This document shows positions 7,270 through 13,375 of a stretch of 19,910 nt of DNA, piece by piece. Source of the stretch: Bacillota bacterium. GTDB taxonomy: Bacteria; Bacillota; Clostridia; Christensenellales; Aristaeellaceae. The stretch is taken from contig JAEXCG010000160.1 of the NCBI GenBank assembly GCA_023402355.1, positions 1-19,910 on the forward strand, read 5' to 3'. The notes below the pieces were generated by a model, which searched no databases, was not told the DNA's origin, and saw only the letters and a list, made by a program, of their open reading frames with translations. Numbering within the stretch: position 1 is the first letter of the stretch; the number at the start of each line of letters is the position of its first letter. A program made the translations under genes and the position numbers.

Positions 7270-7866
7270 TCAGCCCCGGATGATCCGGGCCATGGCCGCG
7301 ATGTCCTCGGCGGCCATCTCGACCTTCGACTTTTCGATCAGGAGGTTTCCGCCCGTCATGATGTAGGAGGGGAGGACGCGCACGCCGCCGGAATAGATCT
7401 CCGTCTTGCGCAGCCTGTAGGTCGAGCCTGCCGGGACGGCGTTCCTCCCCGCGGCCTTTTTCGCGATCCGGTTGAACGCCTTTTTCGCGACGTCCCCCAT
7501 GAGCAGAATCACCCGCGCGTCTGGAAACAGGGAGAGCTCCGCCTCCAGATAGGGGAGGCTCTGTTCAAAGCGCGCCTGCTCCATCGCCCTGCCGCGTTTG
7601 GGCGTCTTCACGGCGTTGGTGATGTAGACGCCCATTTGCAGGATGTCCCGCATGTCCGCGGCTTCCAGCCCCGCCTTTTGAAAGAGCGTCACGGCCGCCG
7701 CCCCGTAGCCCGCGGGGTCCGGGCCGTAAAAGTCCTGCGAGGGGTCGTCGGGGACGACCTCGTTGATCAGGATCGCCCGGATTCGTCGCGGGTCGACGTC
7801 GATGTCGTTCAGCCGCAGGCCCTCGACGGCGCCCAGCCTTTGTTCAAGCGCGCGTTTGATGTTCAT
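7270..7866 (-). CDS. Uracil-DNA glycosylase superfamily protein
   Basis: The 198-residue protein has the alpha/beta layout and short motifs of the UDG superfamily. There is an N-terminal motif ILINEVVPDDPSQDFYG (about 33-48) in the water-activating-loop position, an ITNAVKTPKRGR segment (82-93), a strand VILLMGDVAKKAF (119-131) and a C-terminal MTGGN (170-174). This resembles clostridial UDG-family proteins rather than classical Ung, which has GQDPYH. The likely role is excision of damaged or deaminated bases, but substrate is unknown. I chose ATG at 7866 because AAGGAG lies 8 nt upstream. An in-frame TTG two codons earlier is too close to that site. The gene is convergent with the hydrogenase and divergent from the HD-GYP gene. 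Confidence 0.7.
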   Translation of the reverse strand: MNIKRALEQRLGAVEGLRLNDIDVDPRRIRAILINEVVPDDPSQDFYGPDPAGYGAAAVTLFQKAGLEAADMRDILQMGVYITNAVKTPKRGRAMEQARFEQSLPYLEAELSLFPDARVILLMGDVAKKAFNRIAKKAAGRNAVPAGSTYRLRKTEIYSGGVRVLPSYIMTGGNLLIEKSKVEMAAEDIAAMARIIRG

Positions 7867-7968
7867 GGTCAAAACTCCTTTTGAATGATTTCCGTCCGCC
7901 TTCCCCGACAGGCGGCTTCCGCCTCCCGGCCGGGGAGCCGTGCGCTTTCTTCAGGATACCCCCTAAAG

Positions 7969-7992
7969 CCTGACACAGGATGTCAGGTTTTT
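7969..7992 (+). terminator. Orphan terminator-like hairpin in the divergent gap
   Basis: CCTGACA (7969-7975) and TGTCAGG (7981-7987) form a perfect 7-bp stem with a 5-nt loop, followed by five T. It points along the plus strand although no plus-strand gene lies just upstream. The 276-bp gap (7867-8142) also holds an AGGCGG-CTT-CCGCCT hairpin at 7910-7924 in the leader of the UDG gene and the HD-GYP promoter. Nothing else is recognised there. Confidence 0.4.
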
Positions 7993-8068
7993 GCTTCGGC
8001 GCGGATTTTTCCTCCCGCCCCCCGGCGGCCCGGCATCGGGCGGCGTTTTACGCCAATGTGCTTATGCG

Positions 8069-8098
8069 TTCGACTTCCCCTCGCTTTTGTGCTAGAAT
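8069..8098 (+). promoter_or_regulatory. Sigma-A-type promoter of the HD-GYP gene
   Basis: TTCGAC (8069-8074), an 18-bp spacer and TAGAAT (8093-8098) with an upstream TGC extension form a plausible promoter 45 bp before the start codon. Confidence 0.55.
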
Positions 8099-8142
8099 AA
8101 AGAAAGCGCACGGGCGATGCAAAAAGGCAGGGGAGCTTTCGC

Positions 8143-10014
8143 ATGGAAGAACATGGGTTTCTGTCGCGCGAAGGGTGGATGGGCGCGCTGAACAGCTATA
8201 ACAGCCTCATCTCCAGCTTGAGCGAGGCCTGCTTTGCGCTCGTCTCCGACCCGCTGGGGCCCGACGCCTGGGTGGAAAAATACCGCGCGCACTCCGGCAG
8301 CGTGCGCGAAACCTACGCGCAGGTCGAGGAGCTGCTCGACCGGAACATCCGCTACTTCACGGAGGAGCCGGGGCGGTGGACGCGCGCGGTCGCGGACCCG
8401 CTGCTGAGCTGCCTGTTTCGCAGCGTCATGAATCTGGAGGACACCGCCAGCGTCGACGTGCTCGCGGACTCGCTCTCCGCCTTTTACGTGGGGCTCGGGG
8501 ATGAAATCGCCCTCATGAAGTGCGGCGCGGTCAAGATGATCGCCTGCTTCCTGCTGGACGACGTGTCGCTCGCGCCCGAAATCTGGGCCCTCTACCTGCG
8601 CGTTCAGGCGGTCTACGAGCGGCGCTTTCTCGATCTCACGCCGGAGGAGCGGAGCATGGGGCTGAGCGTCTACGACACCTTCTTCGCGCTGCTCTCCGAC
8701 ATCCTGCTGCGCGGGTATCAGGCCCAGGCGCTCGACGCCGCCTTTCGCTGCTACCCGGCGGCGCGTCGCGCGGAGATGTACGTGCGCGCGGAGGATCGCG
8801 GCTACGAGTTCAACCGGGTCATCCCGGCCATGGACGAGCGCTTCCTCGCCTGCCTGACGAACGTGGACGGCGTGCGCTTTACCGCGCCCCGGCAGGGCGC
8901 GCTGCTGCGGGCCGTCGAGGGCTTCCGGGAGCGGGACGGCGCGGGCGGCGCCCTGCAGCGCGCGCACGAGCGCGCGGTCTGCGATCTGGTGCAAAACAGG
9001 CTGGGGCGGCTGGGCGACGCGCCCCTGCTGCAAAGCGTCGGGGCGTGCCTGGACGCGGTGAAGCGGGAGGCGGTCGCCGGCGAGTACAGCTACTTCGTGT
9101 CGCAGGCGGCCCTCTTCGTCGTCGTCGCCTCGCGCCGCCTCGCGCGCGCGAATGCGCACGCGCAGGCGCTTTATCAGGACGCGCTGTGCTTCTTCCTGGA
9201 TTACTTCACGGCGCTGCCGCTCTCCACGTTTTCCAGCTCGCTTTCCGGGCAGAACCTGTTCAACTACCTGTGCGACGACCTGCGGCATCTGCGGCGGCGC
9301 GACCATCTGGAGGCCCTGCTCAAGCTGACGGTCTTTCGCCAGCCGCAGACGGCGACGCATACCCTGATGGTGGCCAGGCTCGCCCGCGCGATCGTGCGCG
9401 CCGTCGTGCGGAGGAAGCCCGAGCTTTTGATCGGGCAGTTGGGGACGCAAAGCGCGCGGGAGGTGCGCGCGCGGGAGGCGGAGCTCCTCGATTGGATTCA
9501 CAAAGCGGCGCTTTTGCACGACGTGGGCAAGATTCTCTGCGCCAACGTCGTCAACACGCAGTACCGGCGCATCACCGACCTGGAATTTCGCGTGATCCAG
9601 TACCACCCCGAGGCGGGCGGCCGCATTTTGGACGGCATTCCGGAGCTGCGGGGCTTTGCGGACATCGCGCGCGGCCATCACCGCTTTTACGACGGCAGCG
9701 CGGGCTACCCCGCGTCCTTCGACATCGCCGCATCCCCGCTTCGCCCGATGATCGGGGTCATCGCCCTGTGCGACAGCCTGGACGCCGCGACGGACACGCT
9801 GGGGCGCAACTACGCGCGCGGCAAGCGGTTCGACGCCGTGCTTTCGGAGCTGCGCGCCCAGCGCGGCGGGCGCTACAGCGCGGAGCTGGTGGACCTCCTG
9901 CAAGGCGACGCCCTGCTGCAAACGCAGGTGCGCGCGCTGGTCACGGAGGGCCGCGGCGAGGTGTACCGCGAGGTGCACGAACTGATTCAGAAAGAAACGG
10001 AGCGCCTGGCCTAG
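8143..10014 (+). CDS. HD-GYP domain phosphodiesterase with a large uncharacterised N-terminal region
   Basis: The 623-residue protein has an HD-GYP domain at about 395-600. Ligands visible are His 406 in TATHTLMV, His 459-Asp 460 in LLHDVGK, His 488 in YHPEAGG, His 512-513 with Asp 517 in GHHRFYDGSAGYP, and Asp 544 in ALCDSLDA. HD-GYP proteins hydrolyse cyclic di-GMP or related cyclic dinucleotides. The diagnostic GYP is intact, so activity is likely. The first 390 residues are mostly helical in appearance and contain no signal peptide, receiver or PAS domain that I can recognise. This would be the sensory part of a cytoplasmic enzyme. The ATG at 8143 follows GGCAGGGGAG. It appears monocistronic, with a GC-rich 96-bp gap before the next start. 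Confidence 0.88.
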   Translation: MEEHGFLSREGWMGALNSYNSLISSLSEACFALVSDPLGPDAWVEKYRAHSGSVRETYAQVEELLDRNIRYFTEEPGRWTRAVADPLLSCLFRSVMNLEDTASVDVLADSLSAFYVGLGDEIALMKCGAVKMIACFLLDDVSLAPEIWALYLRVQAVYERRFLDLTPEERSMGLSVYDTFFALLSDILLRGYQAQALDAAFRCYPAARRAEMYVRAEDRGYEFNRVIPAMDERFLACLTNVDGVRFTAPRQGALLRAVEGFRERDGAGGALQRAHERAVCDLVQNRLGRLGDAPLLQSVGACLDAVKREAVAGEYSYFVSQAALFVVVASRRLARANAHAQALYQDALCFFLDYFTALPLSTFSSSLSGQNLFNYLCDDLRHLRRRDHLEALLKLTVFRQPQTATHTLMVARLARAIVRAVVRRKPELLIGQLGTQSAREVRAREAELLDWIHKAALLHDVGKILCANVVNTQYRRITDLEFRVIQYHPEAGGRILDGIPELRGFADIARGHHRFYDGSAGYPASFDIAASPLRPMIGVIALCDSLDAATDTLGRNYARGKRFDAVLSELRAQRGGRYSAELVDLLQGDALLQTQVRALVTEGRGEVYREVHELIQKETERLA

Positions 10015-10052
10015 TCTAGGCGGCCTGTTTCCCATAGATTGCGGACGCCCAC

Positions 10053-10067
10053 CGGGCGGACCGCCCG
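10053..10067. promoter_or_regulatory. GC palindrome ahead of the ABC exporter
   Basis: CGGGCGG (10053-10059), one A, then CCGCCCG (10061-10067) is a perfect interrupted palindrome 44 bp upstream of the leader ORF. A related CCGCCC-GGT-GGGCGG hairpin lies in the sugar-binding-protein leader at 13334. It could be an operator or part of the HD-GYP terminator, but there is no T tract. Confidence 0.3.
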
Positions 10068-10110
10068 CGCCGCCCTGGCGGCCGGAAACGAGAATTGAGG
10101 AGGAGATCTT

Positions 10111-10209
10111 ATGAAAACGATCCGTACGTCCCTTTGCACCCTTCGACCCCATCTGAAAGGAAATCGGTTCATTGAATACACGGATCAGGAAATTCTTCTC
10201 CTACTATAA
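10111..10209 (+). CDS. Putative 32-residue leader peptide overlapping the ABC exporter start
   Basis: A short ORF begins at ATG 10111 behind a very strong Shine-Dalgarno (AGGAGGAG, about 5 nt away) and ends at TAA 10207-10209. The peptide starts MKTIRTSLCTLRPHLKG and ends in a run of leucines. It overlaps the first 38 nt of the ABC exporter in another frame. The exporter itself has a weak TTG start and a modest AAAGGA site, so ribosomes translating this ORF could couple to or regulate it. I recognise no family for the peptide. It may be a true leader or simply spurious. Confidence 0.4.
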   Translation: MKTIRTSLCTLRPHLKGNRFIEYTDQEILLLL

Positions 10210-11896
10210 GCCCTATCGCGGCCTGCTCGCGGCGGACATCGCCTGCGCGGCGGTCGTCGCCGCCCTCGCCCTCGTCTTCCCGCTGCTCGTGCAGCACGTC
10301 ACCGGCACCCTGCTCGCGGAGGGCATTGCAGACGCGCGCGGGCGCATCCTGCTCGTGGGTCTTACGATGCTCGCGCTGATCGCGATCAGCGCGCTTTGCA
10401 CCTTCTTCTTCGACGCGCGCGGCCACGGCATGGGCGCGATGATGGAACGGGACATGCGCGCCGAGCTGTTCTCGCACATGCAGCGCCTGCCGCAGAGCTT
10501 CTTCGACGGCGAGCGCACGGGCCGGCTCATGACGCGGCTGACCAGCGACCTGGAATCGCTCTCCGAGGTCTGCCACCACGCGCCGGAGGACTTCGTCGTC
10601 TATCTGGGCAAGTTCGCGGGCGCGCTCGTCATCCTGGGGATGCAGAATGCGCGCCTCACGCTCGTGCTGTGCGGCTTTCTGCCGGTCGTCGCGCTCTACA
10701 CGGCCTTCTTCAGCAAAAAGCTTTCGCGCTCCTACCGCCGCAGCCTGGACTGCATCGCGCAGGTCAACGCGCAGGCCGAGGACAGCCTGCAAAACATCCG
10801 CGTCGTGCAGTCCTTCACCGGCGAGGCGGCGGAGACGGAGAAGTTCCGCCGCGAGAACGGGCGCTTCTGCGACAGCCGCAAGGACATCTACACCCACGAA
10901 TCCTACCTGTACACCGGCGTGGAGGCGCTGACCCAGCTCATGACGGCCAGCGTCGTGGTGCTGGGCGGGCTGTGCATTACCGGCGGCTCGCTGGACCTGC
11001 CGGGCCTCATCACGTTCATCCTCTACACGGGCTATCTGGTGGAGCCCATCCCGCGCCTGGCCCAGATCTCGAAGATGTATCAGGAGGCGTTCGCGGGCTT
11101 TAACCGCTTCATGGACATTCTGGAGACGCAGCCCGCCATCCGCGACCGCGAGGGCGCGCGCGACATTTCGCCCGTCCGCGGGGAAATCGACTTTGAAGAC
11201 GTGTCCTTTACCTACCGCGAGGGGCAGGAGCGGGTGCTGCGGGGCGTGAACCTGCACGTGCGCGCGGGCGAGTACGTCGCGCTCGTGGGCGCGTCCGGCG
11301 TGGGGAAGACCACGCTTTGCGCGCTGATCCCGCGCTTTTACGACGTGACGTCGGGCTGCGTGCGCGTGGACGGCGTGGACGTGCGCGAGGCGACGCTCGC
11401 CTCCCTTCGGGGCGCGGTCGGCGTGGTGCATCAGGAAAACTACCTCTTCGCGGGCACGGTGCTGGAAAACATCCTCTACGGCAGGCCGGGCGCTTCCCGC
11501 GAGGAGGCGGTGGAGGCCGCGCGCCGCGCGGGCGCGCACGCGTTCATCGAGACGCTGCCGCAGGGCTACGACACCCAGATCGGCGAGCGCGGCGTGCGGC
11601 TTTCGGGCGGCCAGCGCCAGCGCCTGGGCATCGCGCGCGCGTTCCTCAAGGACCCGCCCATCCTCATCCTGGACGAGGCGACCAGCGCGCTGGACTCGCA
11701 CAGCGAGAGGCTCGTGCAGCGCTCGCTGGACGAACTCTCCCGGGGCCGCACGACCCTCGTGATCGCCCACAGGCTTTCGACCATTCAGGGCGCGCAGCGC
11801 ATCGTGGTGCTGAGCGAAAATGGCGTCGCGGAAGAGGGCACCCACGCGGAGCTGCTCGCCCGCGGCGGGGTGTACGCCCGGCTGTATAACGCTTAA
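10172..11896 (+). CDS. ABC transporter, fused permease and ATPase (exporter half-transporter)
   Basis: The 574-residue protein has an N-terminal six-helix type-1 exporter domain (about 15-310) and a C-terminal nucleotide-binding domain. That domain has Walker A GASGVGKT (373-380), Q-loop Gln 421, signature LSGGQ (477-481), Walker B ILILDEATSALD with Asp 501 and catalytic Glu 502, and His 533 in the H-loop. All catalytic parts are intact. Such half-transporters dimerise to export lipids, drugs or peptides. It stands alone, so a homodimer is likely, and the substrate is unknown. The start must be TTG 10172. A stop lies six codons upstream in frame and no ATG occurs before the first conserved residues (RKFFSYYKPYRG). 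The start lies inside the preceding small ORF. Confidence 0.9.
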   Translation: MNTRIRKFFSYYKPYRGLLAADIACAAVVAALALVFPLLVQHVTGTLLAEGIADARGRILLVGLTMLALIAISALCTFFFDARGHGMGAMMERDMRAELFSHMQRLPQSFFDGERTGRLMTRLTSDLESLSEVCHHAPEDFVVYLGKFAGALVILGMQNARLTLVLCGFLPVVALYTAFFSKKLSRSYRRSLDCIAQVNAQAEDSLQNIRVVQSFTGEAAETEKFRRENGRFCDSRKDIYTHESYLYTGVEALTQLMTASVVVLGGLCITGGSLDLPGLITFILYTGYLVEPIPRLAQISKMYQEAFAGFNRFMDILETQPAIRDREGARDISPVRGEIDFEDVSFTYREGQERVLRGVNLHVRAGEYVALVGASGVGKTTLCALIPRFYDVTSGCVRVDGVDVREATLASLRGAVGVVHQENYLFAGTVLENILYGRPGASREEAVEAARRAGAHAFIETLPQGYDTQIGERGVRLSGGQRQRLGIARAFLKDPPILILDEATSALDSHSERLVQRSLDELSRGRTTLVIAHRLSTIQGAQRIVVLSENGVAEEGTHAELLARGGVYARLYNA

Positions 11897-12445
11897 ATCG
11901 CGGGGCACGCCGCCGCCAAAGCGAGAGGAAGAGACGTGCGCGCGCACATTTTCTCCCTCTGCCGAGACGGTCACAGTGTAATCTCGCAGAATGTGCGTCT
12001 GCCCCGGACGCAGCGCAAAGCACGCCGGATCACCGTAAAGGTCGAGCAGGACGTATCCATCCCGATAATAGGGTCGCAGGAGCGTGCCGCATGCCTCGCA
12101 GAAACGCGACGCATCCGGCCGCTCCTTTTTCATTGGAAGGGTGGAAACACACCAGCCTTCGCCGGGACAACGGGTCGAGGATAGTCCGTTTTGCATGTGC
12201 AGACACAGAATACCCGTGGGCTGTTCATCGGCGGGTTCGGCGGCCAGCGTTTCGTGAGGCTCGAAGACGGCCAACTCAAAGATGTTGCCAGTCGTAAGGT
12301 CGAGCACACAGGGGCCCTGGTATTGGTCGGCCTGACATAACGCACAGCACGCGGGGTTGGCTGGTCGTGGAAAATAGAGGGAGAGGGTCGACGCCAACAG
12401 GATAAATGGGAGGAGAAAACAGCCGAGGTAGAATTTGAGACGCAT
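11897..12445 (-). pseudogene. Signal-anchored Cys-rich hypothetical protein lacking its own stop codon
   Basis: The recognisable part covers about 170 residues. There is an N-terminal hydrophobic anchor (MRLKFYLGCFLLPFILLAST), then CCALCQADQYQGPC (33-46), PADEQP (71-76), FCEACG (115-120) and GYVLLDLYGD (130-139). I recall similar short membrane-anchored hypotheticals in Clostridia but no function. ATG 12445 follows AGGAG at 7 nt. The in-frame ATG at 12460 overlaps that site. The frame has no stop before it enters the opposite strand of the ABC exporter and stays open to 10169. That tail is antisense sequence, so the native 3' end seems lost by mutation or rearrangement. A single-base frameshift would reach TAA near the exporter stop. 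Base composition is lower in GC than the flanking genes. The 3' boundary given is the exporter end and is not a real stop. Confidence 0.4.
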
Positions 12446-12471
12446 AATATCACTCCTCATAGGTTACTGTT

Positions 12472-12528
12472 ATTATAGTATCCCTTGATATGGATATTAT
12501 CAATATGTAAATTTGTATGTAGTATAAT
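12472..12528. promoter_or_regulatory. Divergent promoter region with a TTGATA-N7-TATCAA operator candidate
   Basis: The AT-rich gap holds a TATAAT for the plus-strand regulator (12523-12528) and a TATAAT for the minus-strand gene (plus-strand ATTATA, 12472-12477). Between them is the inverted repeat TTGATA (12485-12490) and TATCAA (12498-12503). The position suits binding by the adjacent HTH regulator. No good -35 boxes are seen. Binding is inference. Confidence 0.45.
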
Positions 12529-12542
12529 GTCGGGTGATATAA

Positions 12543-12818
12543 ATGGGTCATTTTCGTCAACTCATGCAGGTACAAAACGCCGGTCGCGTGAAGTTACGTC
12601 TCAAGGAATTGATCGAGGAAAGACAAGGAACACGCAACGAATTAGCACGAACGATCGGTGCGCGTTTTGAGGTCATCGACAAGTGGTGTAAGGACGACGT
12701 CGAGAAACTTGATTTGGATGTCCTTGCGCGTATTTGTTATGTTTTAGGCTGTGATATAAGTGACATATTGCAGTATGAAAGACCTGAGGAGAATGAAGAT
12801 AAGATGGATGGCGCGTGA
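12543..12818 (+). CDS. HTH (XRE/Cro-type) transcriptional regulator, first copy
   Basis: The 91-residue protein is a compact single-domain helix-turn-helix regulator of the XRE/Cro-like kind common in Clostridia. Recognisable stretches are RLKELIEERQGTRNELA, FEVIDKW (recognition-helix region) and LDVLARICYVLGCDISDIL near the C-terminal end. It aligns without gaps to the next gene over its full length. That alignment supports ATG 12543, although the Shine-Dalgarno (GGGTGA) is weak. Codon use is AT-leaning (for example CTTGATTTGGATGTCC and TGTTATGTTTTA), unlike most genes in the window. It has a TATAAT at 12523 and may autoregulate through the inverted repeat upstream. It was probably acquired or duplicated. 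Confidence 0.8.
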   Translation: MGHFRQLMQVQNAGRVKLRLKELIEERQGTRNELARTIGARFEVIDKWCKDDVEKLDLDVLARICYVLGCDISDILQYERPEENEDKMDGA

Positions 12819-12884
12819 TGCGCGTCATACGTATTTTGTTAATACAGCGAAGGCTGGAAGTTTATTCTTGAGCGGGTGAAGACA

Positions 12885-13160
12885 ATGGAAAAGTTCCACT
12901 CCGTTTATGAGACAAAGGATTACGGCAAGGTGACCCTCAAGCTGAGCGATACGATGGACAGGCTCGGCGTCAACCGAAATTTTCTCATGACGCACGCGCG
13001 CACGCAGTTCGGCGTCATCGACAAGTGGTACGACGGCCGCGTGGAGAAGATGGACCTCGACCTGCTGGCGCGCATCTGCTTTGTGCTGGACTGCGACATC
13101 GGGGACATACTGGAATACGAAAGACCGGCGAAGGACGGGGAAAAGCGGGGCGGCGCGTGA
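12885..13160 (+). CDS. HTH (XRE/Cro-type) transcriptional regulator, second copy
   Basis: This 91-residue protein is a full-length paralogue of the preceding one. The C-terminal half is very similar (VIDKW, VEK-DLD-LARIC, VL-CDI-DIL-YERP), while the N-terminal half is divergent (KFHSVYETKDYGKVTLKLSD). Both genes end with the same 14 bases spanning the stop, GGCGCGTGATGCGC. In contrast to the first copy, codons here are GC-rich (GACCTCGACCTGCTGGCG). I chose ATG 12885 for equal length with the paralogue. The in-frame GTG at 12876 is an alternative and neither has a strong ribosome site. The gap to the first gene is only 66 bp, so they may be cotranscribed. Targets are unknown. The sugar importer downstream is a candidate. 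Confidence 0.78.
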   Translation: MEKFHSVYETKDYGKVTLKLSDTMDRLGVNRNFLMTHARTQFGVIDKWYDGRVEKMDLDLLARICFVLDCDIGDILEYERPAKDGEKRGGA

Positions 13161-13204
13161 TGCGCTGCCCCACATTTTTACTGCATTTTCCAATAGGTGC
13201 CTGC

Positions 13205-13239
13205 ATAACAAAAGAATTTATGCGCATACATTTTGTTAT
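13205..13239. promoter_or_regulatory. Nested palindrome upstream of the sugar importer promoter
   Basis: ATAACAAAA (13205-13213) is mirrored by TTTTGTTAT (13231-13239), and inside sits the perfect 10-bp palindrome TATGCGCATA (13219-13228) with a central CG. It lies about 50 bp before the -35 box of the importer. LacI-family operators typically have a central CG, so the downstream LacI-type regulator is a possible binder. It could instead be a terminator of the HTH genes, since CGCTTTTT follows at 13244. Confidence 0.4.
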
Positions 13240-13287
13240 ATATCGCTTTTTATATCAGAGTTCAACATAATATGATATTATTTTTAA

Positions 13288-13316
13288 TTGACATAGCACA
13301 ATAAATTGCCTATAAT
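13288..13316 (+). promoter_or_regulatory. Consensus sigma-A promoter of the sugar importer operon
   Basis: TTGACA (13288-13293), a 17-bp spacer and TATAAT (13311-13316) match the housekeeping consensus exactly. The leader then contains a CCGCCC-GGT-GGGCGG hairpin (13334-13348) and a strong AGGAGG (13362-13367) before the start. Such a strong promoter usually implies control by a repressor. Confidence 0.9.
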
Positions 13317-13375
13317 ACAGGTAAAGTTGTGAACCGCCCGGTGGGCGGAACAAAAAACTGTAGGAGGCGGTAACC

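Noticed and set aside
7885..8100. 71-codon plus-strand ORF between the UDG and HD-GYP genes
   Set aside because: There is no good ribosome site, it runs through a terminator-like hairpin and the HD-GYP promoter, and the translation resembles no family.
8092..10152. 686-codon open frame on the minus strand opposite the HD-GYP gene
   Set aside because: It is the antisense shadow of a well-supported gene in GC-rich DNA and has an Arg/Ala/His-rich composition with no domain.
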